Of a stretch of 41,033 bases of DNA, positions 8,330-16,856 are shown piece by piece; the stretch's first letter is position 1; each line of letters begins with the position of its first letter. Source of the DNA: Bacteroidota bacterium (lineage in GTDB: Bacteria; Bacteroidota; Bacteroidia; Bacteroidales; UBA7960); assembly GCA_007693555.1 (NCBI GenBank), contig REDJ01000130.1, positions 1 through 41,033 on the forward strand, in the 5' to 3' direction. The notes under the pieces were generated by a model that saw nothing but the letters and a program-made list of their open reading frames with translations, had not been told where the DNA came from and searched no databases. The position numbers and the translations under genes are program-made.

Positions 8330-9406
8330 TTATTCAATGACAACAGCATTGAGAGCATCACTGATGATTTCTTTCATTTGCTCTACCTGATTCTCCATGC
8401 TTTCAATGAGCCTCAGCTGAACCCTGGAGCGGTCAATATTATGCTCCTTATGGGCGGTTTTATAGTAAACATCGCCATTAAGATAATCAGCCAGGAACCG
8501 TATCCCCATGATATAGGTCATTAATATTGGTGCCTGGTAGAAAAGATTTTCCTCCTGTTCTTCCACAATTGTTTTCACCTTACCCAAATATCCATTGGTA
8601 AATGCCCTGAAGGATTCAATATTGAAGTGAACTTTGCTTAAATCTTTTTCATCTTCCTCGGCGGTGCTTGCTGATGTGCGTAATGCGTCACCATAGTCAT
8701 AATATAAAATTCCCGGTCCTACTGTGTCCAGGTCAATAACAGCTGCAGCTTTTTCTCCCCTGAAAAGCAGGTTGTTAATTTTTGTATCGTTATGCACAAC
8801 ACGCAGAGGGATTTTGCCTTCATCAACAAGGTTTTCAATTGCACTCAAAGAGGCTTCCCTTTTTTTGTAAAAGTCAACCACATCCTGTACAGATTCCAGG
8901 CGGCCTGCCTTGTCGGCCTCTATGGCCTCATTGAGTTGGCGAAGTCGAAAAGAAAGCCTGTGAAAGTCTTTGATTGATTCTTTAAATGTGTTTGCATCCA
9001 GTTTATCACAGGCTTTGGCAAACCAGCCAAATGCCCTGCCTGCTTCAAAAGCCTGCCAGTCTTCTTCTACTACATCAATGGTATATGAGTTGTCAATAAA
9101 GGAGGTCATTCGCCAGGCACCATCTTTGTCATCGATGTAAATGTTTTTTCCATCTGATGTGGGTATCAGTTTTGCTATTGTTATGGGTTGTTTCGCTTTA
9201 AAAATAACATCCTGAAGCCTGCTATACGTATCGGCAATGCCTTGCGGGTCTTTGAATACATCAGTATTGATCTGCTGGAGGATATAACTTTCCTTTTCTC
9301 CCTGCAAGTCAACTTTATAGGTGTTATTAATGTGTCCGTTGCCAAAAGGCTTTACCTCCGCAACCAAACTGTACGGAAAGAAAATCTTAATAATATCTTG
9401 TAACAT
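8330..9406 (-). CDS. N-acetylhexosamine 1-kinase-like phosphotransferase (APH fold)
   Basis: The 358-residue protein has the aminoglycoside-phosphotransferase/choline-kinase fold and resembles NahK, which phosphorylates GalNAc or GlcNAc at C1 with ATP. The catalytic loop HNDTKINNLLF gives His205, Asp207 and Asn211, and VIDLDTVGPG gives the metal-binding Asp225/Asp227. The N-terminal PFGNGHINNTYKV replaces the Gly-rich loop of protein kinases, as in NahK. There is no signal peptide, so it acts in the cytosol. It sits between the sugar permease and the nucleotidyltransferase, the order expected for import, phosphorylation and activation. Fucose or other sugar kinase activity is possible, but the GH109 gene in the same run favours GalNAc. 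Confidence 0.82.
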   Translation of the reverse strand: MLQDIIKIFFPYSLVAEVKPFGNGHINNTYKVDLQGEKESYILQQINTDVFKDPQGIADTYSRLQDVIFKAKQPITIAKLIPTSDGKNIYIDDKDGAWRMTSFIDNSYTIDVVEEDWQAFEAGRAFGWFAKACDKLDANTFKESIKDFHRLSFRLRQLNEAIEADKAGRLESVQDVVDFYKKREASLSAIENLVDEGKIPLRVVHNDTKINNLLFRGEKAAAVIDLDTVGPGILYYDYGDALRTSASTAEEDEKDLSKVHFNIESFRAFTNGYLGKVKTIVEEQEENLFYQAPILMTYIMGIRFLADYLNGDVYYKTAHKEHNIDRSRVQLRLIESMENQVEQMKEIISDALNAVVIE

Positions 9407-9457
9407 GAAAATTCTATTAATTAATTTAGTTAGATGATTTGCCCTGATGAAATGCGA

Positions 9458-10714
9458 CTATTTAGTCCGGATTTTATGACCGTGCAGGGCAAAATATAAA
9501 ATAAAAGCATAACAAGGCAGCATTATCCAGTAACCTGCCTGGTAACTGATCACAGAGGCGGTTTCAGCAATCCCCTTATGCCAGTCAACCACAAAACCGA
9601 AAATCAGAGGAATAACTGCACCCCCGACGATACCCATTACGAGTATGGATGATCCGATTTTTGTAAAACGCCCCAGATCGGCAATTGCCAGAGGCCAAAT
9701 GGCGGGCCACATAAGTGAATTGGAAAAGCTTACCAGCAAAAGACCATAAAATGCATATTCTACAGGTGCCAGAACAAGCAAGAAGGTCGAAAGCACCCCC
9801 AGAACAGAAAATATGATTAATGCTCGTGTTTGCGACAGGATTTTGGGTATGGTAAGCACTCCAAAAAGATATCCGGCAACCAATCCGATGGTGACATAAC
9901 TGGCATATCTTTCCAGGTTAGGCTCATCTCCGAATGTGGCTTTGGCAAAGTCGATGATTGATGCCATTGGCAGCGTTTCAATGCCCACATAAAGGAAAAG
10001 TGCAAGTACACCCAGCAAAAGGTGAGGAAACTGCATAATACTGGTTTTTCCTTTGGCATAAGAAGACTGTGTTTCTTCACTTTCTTCAATAACTTCTTCA
10101 CCTTTAGCAACCACCTCTGGCAGGGGTGCAAAATATACTCCAATGCCCAAAGCGAGCAATATACCTGTAACAATGTAAAATGGCAAAATAACGTCATCGA
10201 TTCTTACCTGCTGCAAGTCGATAAACAAGCCCAGGAACAGTGGAGCAACCCACCATGCCATTTTGTTCATAATACCCATAAGGCTCATGCGCATGGCAGC
10301 ACTTTCGATAGGACCGATTATGGTAACATAAGGATTGACAGAAGCCTGCAAAAGCGTATTCCCGATGCCACCCACAAAAAGAGCAAGCAAGAACAAAGGA
10401 AAACTGAATGCATTTGCTGAAGGGACAAATAAAACCATTCCCAGGGCCATAATGAAAAAGGCCAGTGTCATAGCTTTACGGTAACCGATTTTCATAATTA
10501 CCCATGCTGCAGGTCGCCCAAAAATAACAAAGGCTGAAAAAATAGCCGCTGTTACCAGGTATGCCTGCCCTGTACTCAGGCTAAAGGCTGAGCGTAATGC
10601 CGGTGTCAAAAAACCGCTGATGCCAATTCCAAATCCAATGACAAAAAACATCACACCCACAATAAGCAAGGGTATTATGTAATTTTTGTTGTTCGGTCCA
10701 ATCTTAGTTTCCAT
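9458..10714 (-). CDS. FHS-type MFS sugar:H+ symporter (FucP/NagP-like)
   Basis: A 418-residue, 12-segment major facilitator protein of the fucose-galactose-glucose:H+ symporter family imports a monosaccharide across the inner membrane. The sequence IGNTLLQASVNPYVTIIGP is the FHS family signature (FucP-like proteins share NPYVTxLGP). A short cytoplasmic loop rich in Glu (about residues 210-222, GEEVIEESEETQSS) separates the two six-helix halves. It follows the SusC/SusD pair, with the stem-loop at 10761-10805 in between. It is 51 bp ahead of the HexNAc kinase gene, so N-acetylgalactosamine or N-acetylglucosamine is the likeliest cargo. FHS proteins for GlcNAc (NagP) are known, but the exact sugar cannot be read off. 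Confidence 0.87.
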   Translation of the reverse strand: METKIGPNNKNYIIPLLIVGVMFFVIGFGIGISGFLTPALRSAFSLSTGQAYLVTAAIFSAFVIFGRPAAWVIMKIGYRKAMTLAFFIMALGMVLFVPSANAFSFPLFLLALFVGGIGNTLLQASVNPYVTIIGPIESAAMRMSLMGIMNKMAWWVAPLFLGLFIDLQQVRIDDVILPFYIVTGILLALGIGVYFAPLPEVVAKGEEVIEESEETQSSYAKGKTSIMQFPHLLLGVLALFLYVGIETLPMASIIDFAKATFGDEPNLERYASYVTIGLVAGYLFGVLTIPKILSQTRALIIFSVLGVLSTFLLVLAPVEYAFYGLLLVSFSNSLMWPAIWPLAIADLGRFTKIGSSILVMGIVGGAVIPLIFGFVVDWHKGIAETASVISYQAGYWIMLPCYAFILYFALHGHKIRTK

Positions 10715-10760
10715 AATCAGGTCGTGTTGAGTGAATAATTATTTAAGTAAGAATTGATTT

Positions 10761-10805
10761 TTACAGACCGGTGCACAATGATTTGTTTCATGCACCGGCC
10801 TGTAA
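10761..10805 (-). other. Strong stem-loop directly after susD
   Basis: Positions 10761-10775 pair with 10791-10805 in 14 of 15 positions, with the core CCGGTGCA/TGCACCGG and one A.C mismatch, around a 15-nt loop. The structure begins 7 nt after the SusD stop codon and ends 46 nt before the permease start. No long U tract follows on the minus strand. This placement suits a partial terminator or 3' stabiliser that keeps susCD mRNA more abundant than the downstream enzyme genes (inference). Confidence 0.7.
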
Positions 10806-10811
10806 TATTCT

Positions 10812-12494
10812 TTAAGGATTATTTACCAGATTTGGCTGAGCCAGTAACTGGGGCTCAGGGATAAATTCAACTACTCTTGGATGTGCAGGAGGCACCAGCA
10901 TTAATGCGTTGCCACGATCATGAGTTCCTGGATACCTTCTGTCAAGTGTAAGGTTGTTCCTGAAAATATCATATCTTCTGTGTGCCTCATATGCAAGTTC
11001 CAATTGTCTTTCTTCAAGTACAACATCAAGTACAGTCATTCCAACCGGAATCTCAATTTCTGTATTATATAGCGGGATTCCGGCGCGCTGACGGATAATA
11101 TTGACATCATCAATAGCTGCACCTTCATTGCCCAGTTTTGCATAAGCTTCGGCACGGTTCAGATACATCTCTGCCAGTCTTGAAATAACCGGTGACCAAA
11201 GTTGTGGCTGGTCTTCCTGGTTGGAGCACTTGATTACAAAATACTGTGGATAACCGTTACGCATCAGCATTCTTCTTTCCAGGTCAACATAGGTTTTTAC
11301 TCCATCCTCCATAATGTAATATAATGTTTCTTCACCTTCTGTTTCGGTTTGAACTTCAAGAGTTTCATCATCTTTTTCGTAATGCCATGTTCCGGTATCG
11401 TAATTTTTTGTGACATTGTATGTAACAAACATTTTCTTTCCCTGGGCTTCGTCGGTTGTTCTGATGTAAATAATCCACATCAGGGGATTTCCCTCTGCAT
11501 CAGTTCCGGAAACGTATTGTGGAACAATAAATTCATTACGCAAATCCTGAGGATATCTACCTACTAAATCTCTGTAAGGTTGAGAGGCATACATTTCACC
11601 CCAGCCTACACCGTCAATACGTGCATACATACCACCCACAGCAAACCAATGATAATTATCTTCGTCTATAAGCGAGCGGCATGCAAATATTGTTTCAGCA
11701 TTATTTTCAGGTACAAATGTAGGATATCTTGTGAAAGCTTCGCCTTGCAAAAGTGAAAATATTCCTGAATTGATCACTTTTGATGCGTATTCAATAGCCT
11801 TCTCATTTTCTTCCATATAAAGGTAAACTCTTGAAAGTAATGCCCATGCAGCTTCCTGTGAGCCAAAAATACGAAGTTCTCCGGATGGTCTGCTATATTC
11901 CGACATCATTTCTGCAGCATTAAGAAGGTCATCAACAATCAAATCATATACTTCTGCAACAGATGCTCTGGGTGGAATATTTTCACGATCAGTATCCGTT
12001 TTTAACGGTACTCCCAGGTTATTATGGGGATCCTGTGAATAAGGACGACCCCAGATATTTACAAGGGTAAAATAGAAAAACGCCCGCAGATAGTAGTTTT
12101 CACCAATGATATGGTTCATGCGCGGACTCAGGTCACGTTCAGCATTTTCAATGATTTTATTGCAATTGATGATGCCTCTGTAAGAATCCACCCATAAACT
12201 GTTGAGGTGATAATTATTGGGCACATGCTGAAAATTGTACATGAAGTAAAGGTGGTCGGTAGTAGCACCGCTAAGTGCAATGTTGTCACCGCCATATTCA
12301 CCATGAAAATGGTAAGGGCGCATAAAGGTGTTTTGCTTTAAGATAGCATAGGTTCCCAATGATGCGGCTTCAAGGCCCAAAACGTCGGAAAATACTATCT
12401 CATCAGCCAGGTCCTGAAAAGGTTCTCTTTCAATATCGCAACTTCCAAGTCCGGCTATTAACAGAGCTATGATTATATATTTTAAATTTTTCAT
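10812..12494 (-). CDS. SusD/RagB-family glycan-binding lipoprotein
   Basis: This is the surface lipoprotein partner of the SusC-like transporter. It caps the barrel and captures the oligosaccharide. The preferred start at 12494 gives 560 residues with a lipoprotein signal ending in LGSC (Cys19). The longer reading from 12533 would overlap the susC stop and place 13 extra residues before the signal peptide. After the signal come the SusD-like helical/TPR region (about 60-300, including AWALLSRVYLYMEENEKAIEYA) and the RagB C-terminal region. That region contains RLAEMYLNRAEAYAKLGN, ELAYEAHRRYDIFRNN and the usual short tail. It lies 28 nt after susC, the standard pairing. The ligand is not predictable from sequence, but neighbouring genes point to amino-sugar glycans. 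Confidence 0.95.
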   Translation of the reverse strand: MKNLKYIIIALLIAGLGSCDIEREPFQDLADEIVFSDVLGLEAASLGTYAILKQNTFMRPYHFHGEYGGDNIALSGATTDHLYFMYNFQHVPNNYHLNSLWVDSYRGIINCNKIIENAERDLSPRMNHIIGENYYLRAFFYFTLVNIWGRPYSQDPHNNLGVPLKTDTDRENIPPRASVAEVYDLIVDDLLNAAEMMSEYSRPSGELRIFGSQEAAWALLSRVYLYMEENEKAIEYASKVINSGIFSLLQGEAFTRYPTFVPENNAETIFACRSLIDEDNYHWFAVGGMYARIDGVGWGEMYASQPYRDLVGRYPQDLRNEFIVPQYVSGTDAEGNPLMWIIYIRTTDEAQGKKMFVTYNVTKNYDTGTWHYEKDDETLEVQTETEGEETLYYIMEDGVKTYVDLERRMLMRNGYPQYFVIKCSNQEDQPQLWSPVISRLAEMYLNRAEAYAKLGNEGAAIDDVNIIRQRAGIPLYNTEIEIPVGMTVLDVVLEERQLELAYEAHRRYDIFRNNLTLDRRYPGTHDRGNALMLVPPAHPRVVEFIPEPQLLAQPNLVNNP

Positions 12495-12522
12495 AATTTT
12501 TTTCTTTAATATGATTAAAATT

Positions 12523-15513
12523 CTACAATTCAACTTGCAATCCGAGCATAAATCTTTGAGTCAAAGGATACAAACCGGCAGTTTCAGGATCCATTCCCGA
12601 CCATTCTGAAATGGTAAAGACATTATCTGCGCTGAAGTAAATGCGTGCCCTGGTAAATCCAATCTGTTGATTGATGCTCGAGGGAAGACTGTATCCCAGC
12701 GTGATGTTACGCAGACGAACAAAGCTGGCGTCCTCAAGGAAGCGTGTTGATGGCCTGTTGGCATCGCGGTTTCCGCCCATAACAGCTCTTGGATGTGTTG
12801 CATTATCACCTGGTTTCTCCCATCTTGACCAATCATCGGCAAGATTCATCTGGTTAAATGTGGGGTAGTTGCCATCGCTGTCAAACAACTGACGATCGCT
12901 GTTATACATAAATACTCCCTGAACAAAACCGATATTCATAGAAAGACTGAAGTCACGATATCTGAAGGTATTTATAAGTCCGCCGGTATAATCGGGAGAC
13001 ATGGTATGACCGGTAAATTGTAAGGTTGCATCGCTGTAGCTATTGGTTAGTTGAATGGTTTCGTTACCATCTTCGTCAACAATTACCTGCTCCCACAAAG
13101 GATCTCCATTACCGGGATCAACACCGTACCATACTCTCATAAAATAAGAATCCATGTCACGTTCTTCTTCTATACGGATATTTCCTGAGGTAATAGGCTG
13201 TCCCTCGTAAAGTTCCATGACCAGGTTACGGTTAAATGAAATATTGAAGTTTATATCCCATTGAAAATCCCGGGTTCTGATAACTTCAGGTTGCAGGGAT
13301 AATTCAACACCTCTGTTTCTGATACGACCTATATTTTCCCAAACACCTGTGAAACCTGTAAGCGCAGTAAGGGGAACATAATACAAAAGTCCAGAATTGT
13401 CTCTTTCATAGATATCAATGTTTCCGGTAATGCGATTGAAAAGCCTTGTTTCAATCCCCAGGTTTGTAGAGCGTGTTCTTTCCCAGGTTATAAAGGGATT
13501 TGCAATCTGGTAAGGTCTGGCTGCAGGTAAACCGGCATACTGACCTGTAAGTTCATAGTATCCAAGATGTGGAAATCCACTGGGTGAGTTCCCTACTTCA
13601 CCGTAAGAAGCTGTAAGTTTTAAAACATTTACCCAGACAACATCAGCCATAAAATCTTCGTAATGCATATTCCAGCCACCACTCAAGGAGAAGAAGTTAC
13701 CGTACTGGTTTTCGCGTCCGAAAGCAGATGAACCTTCCCTGTTAAATGATGCAGTACCCATGTACTTATCATCATAAACATACTGAAGATTAACCAGGAA
13801 TGATTGACGTGCCGACTGAAATTTACCACCTCCTACACTTGCAGCGGTAGATGTTGCGTTTAGCACATTCAACCCGGCAGTGATACCATGCCCGGTTGCT
13901 GAGTTATTTTCCGAATGCAAATCGCTGTATTCCCATGCCACAAATGCCTGGAGTGAGTGATCTCCAAACCTGTTATGGAAACGAAGCATCTGGTTGGTAA
14001 GTTGATTTCTGCTAAAACTGTAACTGGTATTAAATGCACCGTTGTTTGCGCGGCCACCGGTAGATCTTGGGTCGCTGTACCATTCGCTTTGACCAAATCC
14101 AAAAGAAATGTTATTCATAGATGAGAAGGTCAGCCAGTCGGTAATTTCCAGATCTGCACCGGCATTCAGCCTGAAGTTATTTACACGGCTTGAACTCCAG
14201 TTCCACTGCAGATTGTACAGGTAATTGCTTTGGTCTCTTCCTATCCATTGATATTCGGTATGGGTGCCGGGTTCAATGGGAGTTCCGTCTTCTCTGTATG
14301 GGTGATCCCATGGAAGGTAGGTATAAGCATTGTAGGTACTATGCTCACGGTTATCAACATTATTAAGGTTACCCGACAGGTTCGCTTTCAAAGTAAGCCT
14401 GTCGGTTGCCTGTACATTGATATTGGCAATCCCGGAATATCTTTCAAACTGATAGCCCCTGAGAGCACCGCTTTCATTATAATAAGTGCCGGATAAATAC
14501 GAGGAAATTCTTTCAGTTCCACCATTGTAAGATAGATTGTATTCCTGTGCTACACCGGTTTGAGTAGCAATATCAAGCCAGTCAGTGTCTGTATCGAGCA
14601 AGCTGGCATTGTACCATGGGCTGTCATTCCATGTAGAATGATAATCAAATAAATCCTGAGAGTTCATTAATGAGAAATTACCCCTATGTAATTGAGTAAC
14701 CCCTGTATTGGCACTAAAATTCAACCGCGATACTCCCGCTTCAGGTGTACGGGTCTGCACAAGTATAACACCGTTAGCAGCTCTTGATCCGTAAAGCGCA
14801 GTAGCCGATGCATCTTTAAGTATGGTAATGCTTTCCACATCAGCAGGGTTGATATTGGGTTCATTGTGCCCGACTACTATACCATCCACAACCCATAAAG
14901 GATTATTTGTTGTATTGATAGAGCCTTTACCCCTTATATTGATGGTTGCAGTTTGTCCCGGACGGCCTGTGGTGCTTCTTGCGTAAACACCTGCTGCCTT
15001 ACCTTGTAATAAGGTTGAGATACGTGGTGAAAAAACATCGCTTAAGTCATCGGAGGAAAGGGCAATTGCTGAACCGGTCAGGTTTGACCTTGCGGTGGTT
15101 CCATATGCAATTACAATAATCTCATCAAGCATGTCTACGCTTTGGGAGAGTGAAACATCAATAGTGTTTCTGCCTTCAACTGCTACTTGTTTGGTTTCAT
15201 ATCCTATGTAAGAGAAAACCAACACTCCATCAGAGGGCACGGTAATGGTATATTGCCCGTTCATGTCTGTAACCGCTCCGGTAGTGGTGTTTTGCAGTAT
15301 TACATTTACTCCGGGTAGCGTTTCATTGGTATTGACATCAGTTACAGTACCGCTTACCCTTATGGGTTGATTTTGTGCCGTAACCGTTGATGATAGCAAT
15401 GTAAAAATCATTGCAAATGCCATGAAAAAACTGCTGCATGGCAAAATTATGCTTTTCATTGCCCCTTTACTTTTTGCTTTCAGGTGAAAAGCCTTTACAT
15501 TAAAATTTTTCAT
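12523..15513 (-). CDS. SusC/RagA-family TonB-dependent outer membrane transporter
   Basis: The 996-residue protein imports oligosaccharides across the outer membrane with TonB energy and pairs with the SusD next to it. In order it has: a signal peptide (after an extended N-region; Met19 at 15459 is an alternative start); a CarboxypepD_reg-like domain at about residues 49-128 (VSGTVTDVNTNETLPGVNV through SYIGYETKQV); a TonB-box-like DEIIVIAYGT; a plug domain (about 140-255) with LQGKAAGVYARS, INIRGKGSI and PLWVVDGI; and a beta-barrel ending in GLQVEL with an aromatic-rich last strand region. Length and order are standard for SusC. Start 15513 is kept because SusC proteins often have a long N-region. 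A 97-bp gap separates it from the upstream lipoprotein gene. Confidence 0.95.
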   Translation of the reverse strand: MKNFNVKAFHLKAKSKGAMKSIILPCSSFFMAFAMIFTLLSSTVTAQNQPIRVSGTVTDVNTNETLPGVNVILQNTTTGAVTDMNGQYTITVPSDGVLVFSYIGYETKQVAVEGRNTIDVSLSQSVDMLDEIIVIAYGTTARSNLTGSAIALSSDDLSDVFSPRISTLLQGKAAGVYARSTTGRPGQTATINIRGKGSINTTNNPLWVVDGIVVGHNEPNINPADVESITILKDASATALYGSRAANGVILVQTRTPEAGVSRLNFSANTGVTQLHRGNFSLMNSQDLFDYHSTWNDSPWYNASLLDTDTDWLDIATQTGVAQEYNLSYNGGTERISSYLSGTYYNESGALRGYQFERYSGIANINVQATDRLTLKANLSGNLNNVDNREHSTYNAYTYLPWDHPYREDGTPIEPGTHTEYQWIGRDQSNYLYNLQWNWSSSRVNNFRLNAGADLEITDWLTFSSMNNISFGFGQSEWYSDPRSTGGRANNGAFNTSYSFSRNQLTNQMLRFHNRFGDHSLQAFVAWEYSDLHSENNSATGHGITAGLNVLNATSTAASVGGGKFQSARQSFLVNLQYVYDDKYMGTASFNREGSSAFGRENQYGNFFSLSGGWNMHYEDFMADVVWVNVLKLTASYGEVGNSPSGFPHLGYYELTGQYAGLPAARPYQIANPFITWERTRSTNLGIETRLFNRITGNIDIYERDNSGLLYYVPLTALTGFTGVWENIGRIRNRGVELSLQPEVIRTRDFQWDINFNISFNRNLVMELYEGQPITSGNIRIEEERDMDSYFMRVWYGVDPGNGDPLWEQVIVDEDGNETIQLTNSYSDATLQFTGHTMSPDYTGGLINTFRYRDFSLSMNIGFVQGVFMYNSDRQLFDSDGNYPTFNQMNLADDWSRWEKPGDNATHPRAVMGGNRDANRPSTRFLEDASFVRLRNITLGYSLPSSINQQIGFTRARIYFSADNVFTISEWSGMDPETAGLYPLTQRFMLGLQVEL

Positions 15514-15610
15514 AGATTGGTGATTTTAGTGTTTTAGTTATCTTTTCAGATTTGTTTTTAAATACCTAAGTAAAAATCGCAGATTTAACCTGCTGAATTT
15601 TCCGGAATTA

Positions 15611-16474
15611 TTATTCCCTGTTTTCAAAGACTTCAATAGTACTAAGATGGGTCCAGTCACGACTTCCGTAAGTATCAAGAATGCGGATACGGAAATACCT
15701 TGAAGAAAAATTCTCTCCAAATTCCAGGGTTTGCATTTCATCAACAGGTTCTACGGGGAGATCGGAAGGAGATGTCCACCTGGTTTCCCAGTTCTCACCA
15801 TCAGAGCTGGTCTGTATGTCCCAATGATTGGGGCGATCAGTTATACCACTGGGTTGCCTGAAAGTATAATTGAAACCGCCAATATTGGTTTCTTCAGGAA
15901 AAATAATCTGAATCCAGTGTGGAAGGGGTTCGACATTAGAAGACCATGCTGAATGCCAGTAGGTTCCAGTGTTGCCATCTATCAGGCTTTCTTTCGGGCC
16001 TTCTGAAGTTTCCTGGGTCCAGGCATCAATCATGTCAATAGTTAGAGGATGAATGATTTGACCTGCTTCATCGGTTTCAAAAGAGATTTGTTCTCCGTAT
16101 GCTACTCCCGCCTCATTTGCAGCATAGGCTCTGAGATAGTATCTTGACAGAGGCTCAAGATCTCTCACATGACTTGTGAAATCCCGCAGTTCTACACCAT
16201 CAAGTGTGTAGGTTCCGTCACTAGTGTAAAAATCGGATACCGTGGGATTCTCATTTTGGCTCCAGCATACTCCTATTGCTGTAATTATGGAACCACCATC
16301 ATCTGTAATCGTACCTCCGCTAATTGCAGAGTTGTGAGTAACTTCAGTTACGCTTTTGGTTGTAACTGTGGGTAATTTTCCACTGTCATCTTTGTCGCAG
16401 CCTGCTAAAATTAGCGCCACAAAGCCCATAAACATCAATGGGTAAAGCCAGATTTTTGTTTTTGCTTTCTTCAT
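15611..16474 (-). CDS. Surface lipoprotein with Fn3-like and F5/8 type C (CBM32-like) domains
   Basis: The first gene of the glycan operon encodes a 287-residue lipoprotein. Its signal ends at Cys26 (ILAGC) and is followed by DKDDSG, an acidic stretch resembling the lipoprotein export signals of Bacteroidota, so surface display is likely. Residues about 35-135 form an Fn3-like domain of the type common in this phylum (SGGTITDDGGS, GVCWSQNENPTVS, YYLRAYAANEAG). Residues about 145-285 are a discoidin/F5/8C domain (SLIDGNTGTYWHSAW, HWIQIIFP, DIQTSSDGENWE, SRYFRIRILDT). That fold often binds galactose or GalNAc-containing glycans. It carries no catalytic domain, so it probably serves as a glycan-binding accessory of SusCD. 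Finding it ahead of susC rather than after susD is less common. Confidence 0.85.
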   Translation of the reverse strand: MKKAKTKIWLYPLMFMGFVALILAGCDKDDSGKLPTVTTKSVTEVTHNSAISGGTITDDGGSIITAIGVCWSQNENPTVSDFYTSDGTYTLDGVELRDFTSHVRDLEPLSRYYLRAYAANEAGVAYGEQISFETDEAGQIIHPLTIDMIDAWTQETSEGPKESLIDGNTGTYWHSAWSSNVEPLPHWIQIIFPEETNIGGFNYTFRQPSGITDRPNHWDIQTSSDGENWETRWTSPSDLPVEPVDEMQTLEFGENFSSRYFRIRILDTYGSRDWTHLSTIEVFENRE

Positions 16475-16856
16475 GATTCTGTTTGTTGATTTAGTTATTA
16501 AAATGTGGAAATTAAATCCACTTAATTTAGATTCATGGTTTTAAAAATTGGGTGTTTTAATTAATCTATGATTTGGAATTGCACAATCATAGGCATTTTC
16601 AGAATTGTAAAAAATTCAAAAGAATTATTTTTAATTAAATTTATTTATAAAAGTGGGTGCAAGATATTAATAAAAATAAATAATAACAAAAATTTAACAA
16701 AAAAAATTTCTAGATTTGCAGTTCATAATTTTGAAATATCAGCATTTTAATTATATTACATAAATTTTTTTTCACTATTGCTTTGATGTTAAATATATTA
16801 TTTAATACAAATAGGTGTTAAGTGTCTTATTTATTAATTTTAAAATAAAACCGAAT
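16475..16856. promoter_or_regulatory. Divergent control region between the glycan operon and the DUF3472 gene
   Basis: This 382-bp AT-rich stretch separates the minus-strand operon from the plus-strand lipoprotein gene, so it must hold both promoters. It contains the dyad at 16566-16592 and a small hairpin GTGGA/TCCAC at 16505-16521 in the probable leader of the minus operon. Two plus-strand TAnnTTTG boxes, TAGATTTG (16711-16718) and TAATTTTG (16726-16733), lie 124-139 bp before the DUF3472 start. No well-spaced -33 element accompanies them, and I found no convincing minus-strand promoter box. Confidence 0.45.
16566..16592. promoter_or_regulatory. Candidate operator dyad upstream of the glycan operon
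   Basis: CTATGATT (16566-16573) is the exact reverse complement of AATCATAG (16585-16592), with an 11-bp spacer. A 27-bp dyad of this shape, 92 bp upstream of the first operon gene, looks like a dimeric regulator site. The neighbouring ROK repressor gene is the obvious candidate, though the sequence is not the classical NagC/Mlc site. Its right half shares ACAATCATA with the dyad before the NagB-like gene. Confidence 0.5.

Noticed and set aside
15538-15744. A 68-codon minus-strand frame across the start of the susC spacer
   Set aside because: It largely overlaps the F5/8C lipoprotein gene in another frame and continues into an AT-rich spacer with no domain.
16568-16750. A 60-codon plus-strand frame in the divergent control region
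   Set aside because: It is Lys/Ile/Asn-rich as expected of random AT-rich DNA and overlaps the candidate operator.
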